This document shows positions 18,091 through 26,413 of a stretch of DNA of 64,000 nucleotides, piece by piece (the stretch's first letter is position 1; each line of letters opens with the position of its first letter). Where the stretch lies: positions 27,198 through 91,197 of the forward strand of contig CAYPHJ010000003.1 in assembly GCA_964410485.1 (NCBI GenBank), written 5' to 3'. The translations under genes were made by a program, and so were the position numbers. Source of the DNA: CAYPHJ01 sp964410485 (lineage in GTDB: Bacteria > Desulfobacterota > Binatia > UBA9968). The notes beneath the pieces were generated by a model. It was not told the origin of the DNA. It was given only the letters and a program-made list of their open reading frames with translations, and searched no databases.

Positions 18091-19188
18091 ATGTTCATGG
18101 AACCTTTTCGACCGGACGAGATCATCGTCGAGCGCGATTCGCTAGGAAGCTCGGTTTTCCGGAATTTGCGCCACACGCTCCCGCACGTTCCTTTCAGGGT
18201 TGTCGATGACTTTTCCTCCCTCAACGGAGCTTCGGCTCATCGGGTTTCTTTTGGCGCCGCCAAACACAGCCTGTTCTTGACGCGACACAAGGGGGAGTTT
18301 TTGAAAAAGTGTCCCGGCAGCGAAGGGCAGGTCTGCTGCAACTATTTTGTCATCAATTTCGCCAGCAACTGCCCGATGGATTGCAGTTACTGTTACCTGC
18401 AGGAGTACCTGGCGCGGAATGCCTCGCTCAAAGTCTTCAGTAACGTGGATGATCTATTGGCGGAAGCCGACCAACTCTTGAGTAAACATCGCGGCGTTCT
18501 TTTCCGCATCGGCACCGGTGAAATCACCGATAGCCTCGCGCTGGACCCGTACATCGGCTTTAACAGCGCGGTCATTCCTTTTTTTGCGAGCCAGCCAAAC
18601 GTCTTGCTGGAGTTGAAAACGAAGAGCGACAGTGTGGAAGGGTTGCTCACGGTCGATCCCAAGGATCGGGTTGTAGTCTCCTGGTCGATGAACCCGCAGC
18701 CGGTCATTGATGCGGACGAACCGGGGACGGCCTCGCTGGCGGCGCGTTTGGCTGCAGCGTGCCGGTGCCAGCAGGCGGGATACCGCTTGGGTTTTCACTT
18801 CGATCCCATGGTCGAATACCCGGGGTGGGAGAGAGATTACGAAGAGATGGTGAATCGAACGTTTGCCACGATTGATTGGCGCCGCACCAGTTGGGTCAGC
18901 ATGGGGGTGCTGCGCACGACGCTCCCGCTCAGGCGCGCGATGCGCGAAAGATTTCCGCAAAGCCGGCTGGTCACGGGAGAACAAGTGCTGTGTCCAGACG
19001 GCAAGCTCCGTTATTTTCAACCGCTCCGCGTGCGAATGTACCGCAAGATGCTGGGCTGGATCAGGCGCGCCGCGCCCGCGATGAAGATTTACCTGTGCAT
19101 GGAGTCCCGCGAAGTATGGCAGCAGGTTTTCGGTTACACACCCAGTTGTGAGAAAGAATTAGGCGGCGCAATAGTCAATAATCCCTAA
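18091..19188 (+). CDS. Spore photoproduct lyase-like radical SAM protein
   Basis: A 365-residue radical SAM protein. The 4Fe-4S ligands are in SNCPMDCSYCYLQ (CxxxCxxC, near residues 95-104), the pattern of spore photoproduct lyase, which splits the 5-thyminyl-5,6-dihydrothymine lesion. Further SPL-like blocks are LELKTKSD, RVVVSWSMNP and GYRLGFHFDPM. In Bacillus SplB the hydrogen-donating Cys141 lies in a short motif after the cluster; the matching place here reads FRIGTGEITDS, without cysteine. So this may be a DNA-repair relative with altered chemistry or another reaction. The organism shows no sporulation genes in this window. Downstream in the operon of the glycosyltransferase and the unknown protein. 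Confidence 0.85.
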   Translation: MFMEPFRPDEIIVERDSLGSSVFRNLRHTLPHVPFRVVDDFSSLNGASAHRVSFGAAKHSLFLTRHKGEFLKKCPGSEGQVCCNYFVINFASNCPMDCSYCYLQEYLARNASLKVFSNVDDLLAEADQLLSKHRGVLFRIGTGEITDSLALDPYIGFNSAVIPFFASQPNVLLELKTKSDSVEGLLTVDPKDRVVVSWSMNPQPVIDADEPGTASLAARLAAACRCQQAGYRLGFHFDPMVEYPGWERDYEEMVNRTFATIDWRRTSWVSMGVLRTTLPLRRAMRERFPQSRLVTGEQVLCPDGKLRYFQPLRVRMYRKMLGWIRRAAPAMKIYLCMESREVWQQVFGYTPSCEKELGGAIVNNP

Positions 19189-19271
19189 CAAAAAATGGCA
19201 ACTCAATCGTTCCAGGTTGCGCGTCTAAAGCCTGGAGTTTTGATTGCAATCAGTTCCAAGTTCCCAGTCTC

Positions 19272-19410
19272 CTAGCAGGCTGCGGAAAAAAGAAATTCCA
19301 TGCTTCGACAAGCTCAGCATGAACAGAAATTCATTAATGAATTCAAAGCAACTGCCGTTCGCCCTGAGCCTCGTCGAAGGGTGAACGGAGGTTTTTCAGC
19401 AGGCTGCTAG
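19272..19410. repeat. 139 bp MITE-like palindromic element, copy C (inverted, diverged)
   Basis: Termini CTAGCAGGCTGCGGAAAAA and TTTTTCAGCAGGCTGCTAG. Read on the minus strand it aligns along its whole length with copies A and B, including CCGTTCACCCTTCGA, CTCAGGGCGAACGG and TTCATGCTGAGC/GTCGAAGCAT. The flanks at 19195-19270 hold decayed GTTCCA-type words (CGTTCCAGGTTGC, CAGTTCCAAGTTCCC). The 328-base gap between the SPL-like gene and murI contains nothing else. Confidence 0.8.
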
Positions 19411-19516
19411 TTTGAAAACCAGAAACTAAAAACGAAGTGAGCGGCACCCGAGAGTTGAGACGAATGCGATTACACGTGTGCGGTTTGCCCTGTAGATGCA
19501 TGGATAATCCGGTCTG

Positions 19517-20320
19517 ATGTCTTCGATGAAAAACGGCGCCATAGGATTGTTTGACTCCGGCATCGGCGGTCTTACCGTTTTGCACCAGATTATTGAAGCC
19601 CTGCCGAGAGAAAACACGGTTTATCTTGGCGACACGGCGCGCGCCCCTTACGGGACCAAATCGGTCGAAACCGTGCTGCGTTACTCATTCGAAAACACCG
19701 CCTTTCTCGTCGAGAAAGGCGTCAAGCTGGTGGTCGTTGCCTGCAATACTTCAACGGCCGTCGCGCTGCCAGCCTTGAAAGAGCAGTATTCGGTAGCCGT
19801 CCTCGGTGTCATTGAACCCGGTGTGAGACGCGCACTTGCGGTTACCAGGAACAAGAAAGTGGGTGTCATCGGCACCGAGGCGACGATCCAGAGCGGAGCT
19901 TACACCCAATCTCTCAAAGCTCATGATCCGACGATCGAGGTGTATAGCCGAGCTTGCCCGCTGTTCGTACCGCTAGTTGAAGAGGGCTGGACGGACAACA
20001 CGGTTGTGCAACTGACGGTGGAGGCTTATTTAAAAAGTCTGAAGCAGAGCGGTATTGACACGCTGATCCTGGGCTGCACCCATTATCCGTTGCTCAAGAA
20101 AGCCATTCGCAATTTTCTCGGTACGGCCGTTCGTCTAATCGATTCGGCCGAGGAGATCGCCCATGAAGTCGGCGCCCTATTGCGCGCGCGCTCTCTAGCG
20201 CGAACCAACGGTAAAGGAAATCACAGCTTTTTTGTGACTGACGCGCCCGAACGATTCATCAAGGTAGGCCGGCGCTTTTTGGGCGAAAAGGTCGAGTCTG
20301 CGGTACGTATAGAGCGCTGA
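19517..20320 (+). CDS. murI: Glutamate racemase
   Basis: A 267-residue enzyme converting L- to D-glutamate for peptidoglycan. Both catalytic cysteines are present: VVACNTSTA (first) and LGCTHYPLL (second). IGLFDSGIGGLTVL and GDTARAPYGTKS form the substrate pocket. Length is normal for the family. Starts at ATG 19517 or 19526 are both possible; neither has a clear ribosome site. It precedes secA with a 160-base gap that holds a probable promoter. Confidence 0.96.
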   Translation: MSSMKNGAIGLFDSGIGGLTVLHQIIEALPRENTVYLGDTARAPYGTKSVETVLRYSFENTAFLVEKGVKLVVVACNTSTAVALPALKEQYSVAVLGVIEPGVRRALAVTRNKKVGVIGTEATIQSGAYTQSLKAHDPTIEVYSRACPLFVPLVEEGWTDNTVVQLTVEAYLKSLKQSGIDTLILGCTHYPLLKKAIRNFLGTAVRLIDSAEEIAHEVGALLRARSLARTNGKGNHSFFVTDAPERFIKVGRRFLGEKVESAVRIER

Positions 20321-20385
20321 TTTGCGGCCAAAAAAAAACAGCTCATTGCTCGGTTCACGCGTGCGATCTGCTTGCCGGCAGTGGC

Positions 20386-20415
20386 TTGTAACATCCTGTG
20401 ATGATCGTGTATTTT
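20386..20415 (+). promoter_or_regulatory. Probable sigma-70 promoter of secA
   Basis: TTGTAA at 20386-20391 and TATTTT at 20410-20415 are separated by 18 bases, close to the housekeeping consensus and about 65 bases before the secA start. Based on pattern only. Confidence 0.5.
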
Positions 20416-20442
20416 ACAAGGGAAAATTTGCAGTCTGAAAAG

Positions 20443-20460
20443 CGTTGGCCCGAACCAACG
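20443..20460 (+). promoter_or_regulatory. RNA hairpin next to the secA ribosome site
   Basis: CGTTGG (20443-20448) and CCAACG (20455-20460) form a perfect six-base stem with loop CCCGAA. It directly precedes the CAGGAG ribosome-site sequence (20460-20465) and so may influence secA translation. In enterobacteria secA is controlled by the secM leader; no secM-like peptide is seen here. Confidence 0.35.
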
Positions 20461-20480
20461 CAGGAGTTACACTAGATAGC

Positions 20481-23400
20481 ATGCTGAATCTAATCAAAAG
20501 AATTATCGGGAGCAAAAACGAACGTGAAATCGGGCGACTCCAGCCGTATGTGGAACGCGTTAATAGTTTGGAGCCCGACTATGAAAAGCTCACCGATGCC
20601 GAGCTGCGGGCTAAGACCGACGAATTCAGGGCGCGTATCCGTGAAGCCGCCAGCTCCGTAGAGAAGTCCATCGAGGAGACCAACGTAGACATCGCGGCCG
20701 CCAGCGCCGAAGACCGGGAAGATCTCAAGACCCAGTTAGAGGAGTTGTATAAGGAATTGCGGGAACGCGAAGCCGAGATTCTGGAAGATCTCTTGCCGGA
20801 AGCCTTTGCCGCAGTGCGCGAAGCCTCCAGACGCGCCATCGGGTTGCGCCATTTTGACGTGCAACTAATTGGCGGGGCCGTGCTTCACGAGGGCAAAATT
20901 GCCGAGATGAAGACCGGCGAGGGCAAGACGCTGGTGGCGACCTTGGCGCTGTATCTGAACGCCCTTAGCGATCGCGGTGCGCACCTGGTCACCGTCAATG
21001 ACTATTTGGCGCGCCGGGACGTGCAGTGGATGGGGCCGATCTACCACAAGCTCGGCGTGTCCGTGGCGTCCATCGTGCATGACGCGAGCTACCTTTTCGA
21101 CCCAGCTTATCTGACCAAAGACTATCGTTATTTGAATCTCCGGCCCATCTCACGCCAGGAGGCTTATCGCGCCGATATTACTTACGGCACCAACAATGAA
21201 TTTGGCTTTGATTATTTGCGCGATAACATGAAATTCTCACTCGAGGACTATGTTCAACGCGAGCTTAATTACGCGGTAGTCGACGAAGTCGACAATATAT
21301 TGATCGATGAGGCGAGAACGCCTCTGATCATTTCCGGCCCCGCCGAGGAGTCGACGGACAAGTACTATGTCATTGATCGTATCATCCCAAAACTACAACG
21401 CGGCGCCGTGATCCAGGGCGATCCCACGCAGGAGAAGCGGGCAGCCATTGAACAACAGGGGGATTATACGATCGAGGAGAAGAGCCGTTCGGCAACGTTG
21501 ACAGAAAGCGGCGTTGCGAAAGTCGAACGGCTTCTCGGCGTTCACAACCTCTACGACCCGCGGCACATTGATCTTCTGCACCACGTCCTGCAGGCGCTGA
21601 AGGCACACGCCATTTTCAAGCGCGACGTCGACTATGTTGTCAAAGACGGCGAAGTCATCATCGTGGATGAATTTACCGGACGATTGATGCCGGGGCGGCG
21701 TTGGTCCGACGGCTTGCATCAGGCTGTGGAGGCCAAGGAACGCGTGCACATTCGCGAGGAAAATCAAACCCTGGCCACCATCACGATCCAAAATTATTTC
21801 CGCATGTACAAGAAACTCGCCGGCATGACGGGAACGGCCGATACCGAAGCGACCGAGTTCAAAAATATCTACAAGCTCGACGTGGTGGTGGTGCCGACGC
21901 ATCGGACCATGATCCGTATAGATCATCCGGACGTCGTGTATCGGACAGAAAACGAGAAGTTCGAAGCGGTGGGACAAGAGATCGAAGAGCGCAACAAAAA
22001 AGGTCAGCCGATCCTGGTAGGGACGACTTCGGTCGCAAAATCGGAGCGCCTGTCGCGCATGCTCAAGAAGAAAGGGGTCAAACACAACGTTCTCAACGCG
22101 GTCAACCATGAGGCGGAAGCGACGATCATAGCTCAGGCAGGCAGACACGCTGCCGTGACCATCGCCACGAATATGGCCGGCCGGGGTACCGATATTCTCC
22201 TTGGCGGGAACCCCGAGTTCCTGGCCCGATCCGATATGGAAAACGAGTGGATCTCGCGCGCCGCGAAGTTGCCGGCAAGCGGGAAGTCGCGCTACGAAGA
22301 CACACTTAGAGAGCTGCGCGAGAAATACGAAGAAGAGGTCCAAACAGCGGAAAAGCGCTATATCAAAGAAGGCGAAATTTATGAGCAGCAACGGAGCGAC
22401 TCCCTCAAACGCTCGACCGATCTGCAGCGCCAGATCCGCGAAATCTCGCCGTTCCGTGAGGCGCGCCAGCATTACGAAGATCTGTCGGCTTCGGAGTTAA
22501 TGGAAGCGCTGCACGGAGGCCGCCCGATTCCGGACGAATACCTCAAGGCGAAAGAGGCGTTGGAAGAACTGCTGTCGCGTTTGGGTAATGGCGCGAGAGG
22601 CGGTGCGGCAGACGGATATGACGAGGCACGCGAGAGTTTCAGCGAATATCTAGCTCGTTGGCAACAAAAAACCGACGATCGGCGCGGCCTCATCGAGGCG
22701 CTTGATGAGCAGCGGCGGAGTTATGAGCAAAGTCTAATCGAGTTCGAGTTTGAGGCGAGCCTTACGGCTTTGCGGCAAAGCGAGCACGCCCCGTTGATCG
22801 AAGAGTATGAAAAGGCGCGCCAGGCTTACGAGGAAGCCGAAGCCCGATGCGACGAGATCCGCCAGCCCTACGAGCAGGCGGTGCAGGAGGCGCAACGCAA
22901 CTACGAAAGCAGACGGCAAGAGTACTTGCGGGTGGTCGAGGAAATTCGCGAGCAGCTCGACAAGGCGCCGGATGCCCACCGCCAGCGATTCGATGAGCTG
23001 CTGGCCGAGTACAAGCAGATTTGCGCCGAAGAGAGGGAGCGAGTCATTGCGGCCGGCGGGCTCCATATTCTAGGAACTGAGCGTCACGAGAGCCGTCGCA
23101 TCGACAACCAGTTGCGCGGCCGGTCGGGGCGGCAAGGCGACCCCGGTTCATCGCGGTTCTATCTTTCCCTGGAAGATGACTTGATGCGTATCTTCGGCGC
23201 CGATCGGATTCAGGGGATTATGAACCGGCTGGGCATGGAGGAGGGAGTCCCTATCGAGCATGGCCTGGTGACACGGGCCATCGAAAATGCTCAGAAAAAA
23301 GTCGAGGCGCATAACTTCGATATCCGCAAGCATCTCTTGGAATATGACGACGTCATGAACAAACAGCGGGAGGTCATTTATAACCAGAGACGAGAAGCGC

Positions 23401-24083
23401 TGAAAGGGGAGGCTTTGAAAGAAGACGTTCTGGCGATGGCCGAAGAAGTCGCGCAGGAAGCGGTTGCCCGCTACGTCGAAAACGACGCCCATCCGGACGA
23501 CTGGGATTGGGCCGGACTGCGCGAAGGCATTTATTCCCAGTTCAACATCCGACTCGAGTTGAAGCCGGAGGAAGAGGAAGATGTCACCGCCGAGCGATTG
23601 ACCGAAACCATCATCGAAAGGATCAGACAAGCTTACGAAGAGAAGGAGCAGCGCTTCGGGCCGCCCATGCTGCGTCAGTTGGAGAAGATTATCATGCTCC
23701 AATCCATCGATACGCTCTGGAAAGATCACCTGCTCAACATGGACCACATGAAAGAAGGCATCGGACTGCGCGGCTACGGCCAGAAAAACCCTCTCCAGGA
23801 ATACAAGAAAGAGGGCTTTACGATGTTCGAGCAGATGATGCAGCGCATTCAAGAGGACGTGGTGCAGAAACTCTTCACCGTAGAGATCGCGCGGGAGGCG
23901 GTTGTCGGGGAGATGCAGATGCAGCAGCAACCCCCACAACGTGTGGTTCTCAGTCACGGAGGGGAGGCGAGCGTCGAAGCGGGCCGGCCAGGGCAAATGA
24001 AACGACAGGGAGAAAAGATCGGCCGGAATGATCCATGTCCATGCGGCAGCGGGAAAAAGTACAAACGCTGCTGCGGTAAATGA
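20481..24083 (+). CDS. secA: Preprotein translocase ATPase SecA with large NBD2 insertion
   Basis: A 1200-residue SecA; most are 830-950. It drives export of unfolded proteins through SecYEG. Conserved parts: Walker A in MKTGEGKTLVA, DEVDNILIDEARTPLIISG, GTNNEFGFDYLRDN, TNMAGRGTDILLGGN (near residue 575), GGLHILGTERHESRRIDNQL (from about 859), and the zinc/SecB-binding tail RNDPCPCGSGKKYKRCC. Between GGNPEF and AGGLHI there are about 280 residues instead of the usual 35-60, very rich in Glu, Arg, Gln and Ala with heptad character: an expanded variable subdomain of nucleotide-binding domain 2. A smaller Glu-rich insertion lies at about residues 60-105. ATG 20481 gives the standard N-terminus; the frame opens earlier at TTG 20445. 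Confidence 0.96.
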   Translation: MLNLIKRIIGSKNEREIGRLQPYVERVNSLEPDYEKLTDAELRAKTDEFRARIREAASSVEKSIEETNVDIAAASAEDREDLKTQLEELYKELREREAEILEDLLPEAFAAVREASRRAIGLRHFDVQLIGGAVLHEGKIAEMKTGEGKTLVATLALYLNALSDRGAHLVTVNDYLARRDVQWMGPIYHKLGVSVASIVHDASYLFDPAYLTKDYRYLNLRPISRQEAYRADITYGTNNEFGFDYLRDNMKFSLEDYVQRELNYAVVDEVDNILIDEARTPLIISGPAEESTDKYYVIDRIIPKLQRGAVIQGDPTQEKRAAIEQQGDYTIEEKSRSATLTESGVAKVERLLGVHNLYDPRHIDLLHHVLQALKAHAIFKRDVDYVVKDGEVIIVDEFTGRLMPGRRWSDGLHQAVEAKERVHIREENQTLATITIQNYFRMYKKLAGMTGTADTEATEFKNIYKLDVVVVPTHRTMIRIDHPDVVYRTENEKFEAVGQEIEERNKKGQPILVGTTSVAKSERLSRMLKKKGVKHNVLNAVNHEAEATIIAQAGRHAAVTIATNMAGRGTDILLGGNPEFLARSDMENEWISRAAKLPASGKSRYEDTLRELREKYEEEVQTAEKRYIKEGEIYEQQRSDSLKRSTDLQRQIREISPFREARQHYEDLSASELMEALHGGRPIPDEYLKAKEALEELLSRLGNGARGGAADGYDEARESFSEYLARWQQKTDDRRGLIEALDEQRRSYEQSLIEFEFEASLTALRQSEHAPLIEEYEKARQAYEEAEARCDEIRQPYEQAVQEAQRNYESRRQEYLRVVEEIREQLDKAPDAHRQRFDELLAEYKQICAEERERVIAAGGLHILGTERHESRRIDNQLRGRSGRQGDPGSSRFYLSLEDDLMRIFGADRIQGIMNRLGMEEGVPIEHGLVTRAIENAQKKVEAHNFDIRKHLLEYDDVMNKQREVIYNQRREALKGEALKEDVLAMAEEVAQEAVARYVENDAHPDDWDWAGLREGIYSQFNIRLELKPEEEEDVTAERLTETIIERIRQAYEEKEQRFGPPMLRQLEKIIMLQSIDTLWKDHLLNMDHMKEGIGLRGYGQKNPLQEYKKEGFTMFEQMMQRIQEDVVQKLFTVEIAREAVVGEMQMQQQPPQRVVLSHGGEASVEAGRPGQMKRQGEKIGRNDPCPCGSGKKYKRCCGK

Positions 24084-24164
24084 CAAGACGTGTTACGCGT
24101 TTCGAGTAGAGCCTCGAGTTCCAGATCGGAATCAATTCCAAGTTCATGGTCGGTTCCATAATGA

Positions 24165-24221
24165 ACCGGCGGTATCGAAACGATGACCCCTTCCGGGCTG
24201 GCTCATCGTTCGATTACCGGT
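24165..24221. terminator. Long hairpin after secA, probable terminator
   Basis: ACCGGCGGTATCGAAACGAT (24165-24184) pairs with ATCGTTCGATTACCGGT (24205-24221), with an 18-base loop and GGTCTTTTCTCCTTT after it. The left arm recurs at 15562-15580, so it is also a repeat family. The preceding 24090-24160 contains decayed GTTCCA and CGAGTT words and no gene. Confidence 0.55.
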
Positions 24222-24304
24222 GGTCTTTTCTCCTTTATGGGAGGGAGTAATGCGGCCAGGTTATAAAGGCCTTTGAGGTTGTGCGGAAGAAGGGTGGCAT
24301 ATCG

Positions 24305-25492
24305 ATGGATAGGACCAGAGTCCCCGGGTTTCGCTTTGCGGGCGTCGCGTGCGGGATCAAAAAGAGCAAGAAGAAAGATCTGGCATTGATCGTTTCAGAC
24401 CGGCCGGCCGTTGCTGCTGCGTTGTTTACCACGAATCAAGTCAAAAGCCCGGCAGTTCTCGTTGGGTTAGAGCGTCTGAAGGCCGGTAAAGTCCAAGCCA
24501 TCGTCGTTAATAGCGGCAATGCAAACGCCTGCACAGGCAAACGCGGGCTGCGCGATGCGCAAACCACATGCGCGCGCGCGGCTGACCTTCTTGGCATCGA
24601 TGCGCGATTGGTCGTGCCCTCATCCACGGGGATCATTGGCATTCCCCTGCCCATGGACAAAATCTTTCGCGGCCTCGAAGCCGCGGTCGACGCTCTTTCA
24701 CCCGACGGGTTTTCGCAGGCTGCCGAAGCCATTTTGACTACGGATCGTTTTGCCAAAGTCGCTACGGGCGGAGCAAGCATTGGGGGGAAAAAGATCCACA
24801 TCGCGGGGATGGTCAAAGGGGCCGGGATGATCGCGCCGAATATGGCAACGATGCTTGCTTATCTCTTGACCGACGCTGCGGTGGACCAGGCATGTCTCCG
24901 TTGGGTGCTTCGGACAGCGACCGGCGAGACGTTTAACTCTGTCACGGTTGATGGAGACATGAGCACGAACGACACGGTCTTGTTGTTGGCCAACGGCCTC
25001 GCCGATAACCCTGCCGTGCGGCGCGGCACGCGAGAAGAGGCGATTTTTCTCGAAGCGTTACGTGAAGTCATGCAGGAATTGGCTGTCCAGCTGGTCAAAG
25101 ACGGGGAGGGAGCGACCAAAGTTGTCGAAGTCGGCATCCGCGGCGCTAGGAGTGTCATTGAAGCGAAAAAGTTGGCTCTTGCTGTCGCCGAATCACAACT
25201 GGTGAAGACCGCCTTTTATGGGGAAGATCCTAACTTCGGGCGGATCATGGCGGCACTTGGACGCGCCGGTGTTCGCTTCAACGCGGAGCGGGTGAACGTA
25301 TTTTTCGATCGAGTGCCAGTCCTTCGAAGAGGTGTCGGGATGCCTGAAAATGAAAAGCAGGCAGCGCGGGTACTGCGCCGGCCGGCGTTCACTGTGACGA
25401 TAGAACTTGGGCAGGGTGGGGAGTCGGCCCGTGTCTGGACATGTGATTTATCCCACGATTATGTGCAGATTAATTCAGCCTACCGTACCTGA
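24305..25492 (+). CDS. argJ: Bifunctional glutamate N-acetyltransferase / ornithine acetyltransferase ArgJ
   Basis: A 395-residue enzyme of the cyclic arginine pathway; it moves acetyl from N-acetylornithine to glutamate. The autoproteolysis site is in KGAGMIAPNMATMLAY, where the Thr becomes the N-terminal nucleophile of the beta chain. VVNSGNANACTG and DGDMSTNDTV are further family blocks, and the chain ends with the typical HDYVQINSAYRT. ATG 24305 is preferred over GTG 24281. Whether it is mono- or bifunctional cannot be read from sequence. No other arginine genes are nearby. Confidence 0.96.
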   Translation: MDRTRVPGFRFAGVACGIKKSKKKDLALIVSDRPAVAAALFTTNQVKSPAVLVGLERLKAGKVQAIVVNSGNANACTGKRGLRDAQTTCARAADLLGIDARLVVPSSTGIIGIPLPMDKIFRGLEAAVDALSPDGFSQAAEAILTTDRFAKVATGGASIGGKKIHIAGMVKGAGMIAPNMATMLAYLLTDAAVDQACLRWVLRTATGETFNSVTVDGDMSTNDTVLLLANGLADNPAVRRGTREEAIFLEALREVMQELAVQLVKDGEGATKVVEVGIRGARSVIEAKKLALAVAESQLVKTAFYGEDPNFGRIMAALGRAGVRFNAERVNVFFDRVPVLRRGVGMPENEKQAARVLRRPAFTVTIELGQGGESARVWTCDLSHDYVQINSAYRT

Positions 25493-25502
25493 GGCATGAG
25501 GA

Positions 25503-25538
25503 TCGGAGTACTGGAGTGGTGGAGTATTGGAGTGATGT
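25503..25538. repeat. ACTCC-type repeat, single arm, copy 3
   Basis: TCGGAGTACTGGAGTGGTGG then AGTATTGGAGTGATGTCA is the reverse complement of the right arms at 1221-1245 and 4011-4036. Only one arm is present, between the convergent argJ and the small membrane protein gene. Confidence 0.5.
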
Positions 25539-25560
25539 CAACTAGCCGCTATCAGCGAGG

Positions 25561-25917
25561 CTAGCTGTCGCTTTGCTCACGGGATTCGGAGGCGCTCGTT
25601 TTGGGCGAGCTTCCCAGATGCGCCCAGGCAAGTACGGCGATGCCGCAAAGAAGGATCAGCGCGCCGGCGCCCGGTACGTAAAACGACAGAACGGCTCCAA
25701 GCACGAGAACCCACAGAGCCGCTGCCTTCAAGCTGAACGATTTCCGCCGACGCTCCGGCCGCTCGGTCCTTTTTATCCTGCTAGTTTCTTCTGCAATGAT
25801 AGCCGACGCGGCTTTTTTCATTCTTTCTTGAAAAGCGATGTCAGGCTCCGGGCTAAGCCCCGCGCCGCGCGTCAGCCTCTCGATCTCTTCCTCCCGCTTT
25901 TGCCGTTCTGAGTCCAT
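25561..25917 (-). CDS. Small membrane protein of unknown function
   Basis: A 118-residue protein. The first 65 residues are charged and helical (MDSERQKREEEIERLTRGAG), followed by two closely spaced hydrophobic segments (AAALWVLVLGAVLSFYVPGA and LILLCGIAVLAWAHLG) and a short polar tail. Both ends are expected in the cytoplasm. I do not recognise the family. The upstream in-frame TTG at 25932 has no advantage, so ATG 25917 is used. It is alone, convergent with argJ. Confidence 0.6.
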   Translation of the reverse strand: MDSERQKREEEIERLTRGAGLSPEPDIAFQERMKKAASAIIAEETSRIKRTERPERRRKSFSLKAAALWVLVLGAVLSFYVPGAGALILLCGIAVLAWAHLGSSPKTSASESREQSDS

Positions 25918-26115
25918 GGGCCTAGCTAGCAATAGTTTTTCTCAGATCGATTCCTCTGTCAACGGGTTTTTCAAATCGACCGGATCCCTCGCGTTACTCC
26001 TCGAAAACGCAGTCATACATATTCACAAGCAACGGTAAGGTCAAGAGCGGAGGGAGGGACGGCAGCAGATCGCCTGCTATCCCTGCAGCGGAGTCCGGGT
26101 TCGACCTCGTGTCGC

Positions 26116-26144
26116 TTGACAGCTGAAGCAAGCTCCTCTATGAC
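26116..26144 (+). promoter_or_regulatory. Possible sigma-70 promoter
   Basis: TTGACA (26116-26121), a 17-base spacer, and TATGAC (26139-26144). It lies inside the remnant and could drive the TAXI-like gene about 270 bases downstream. The -35 box is perfect; the -10 box matches four of six. Confidence 0.35.
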
Positions 26145-26310
26145 GTTCAGGACATCCAAGAAATCGAAGGATCCGCAATTTCTGGCGGAGTTGGAGAAGC
26201 GTAAGTTTGACCTCGATCCGGCAAGCGGAGAGGAGCTGGAGAAAATCGTCAGGGGGGCGCTTAGCCAGCCCCCTGAGAGCCGGCAGCTAAAGAAGTTGCT
26301 GGGCGGGTGA
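26116..26310 (+). pseudogene. C-terminal remnant of a TctC/Bug-type solute-binding protein
   Basis: The final 48 codons read KDPQFLAELEKRKFDLDP then GEELEKIVRGALSQPPE and KKLLGG, which is the signature C-terminus of tripartite tricarboxylate (Bug/TctC-like) receptors in soil bacteria. Complete proteins of this kind have over 320 residues. Upstream in the same frame the similarity fades to a few words (about 26059-26080, TAADRLLSL). No signal peptide or ligand domain remains. I read it as a gene fragment left by deletion, although a 64-codon frame from TTG 26116 is open. Confidence 0.6.
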
Positions 26311-26413
26311 GCGCTCGCCCAAGAGGATCGGCATCATGGAATAGTGGCATGTAGCCGGTCGCGCCGCCTTGATGGCGATCGGCGCAAACGTCAAGACGTC
26401 AGGAGGATCGCGG

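Noticed and set aside
20321..20480. secM-like leader peptide before secA
   Set aside because: No open frame with an arrest motif in the 160-base gap.
21393..22472. Minus-strand frame of 359 codons inside secA
   Set aside because: Antisense of conserved SecA motifs; no independent support.
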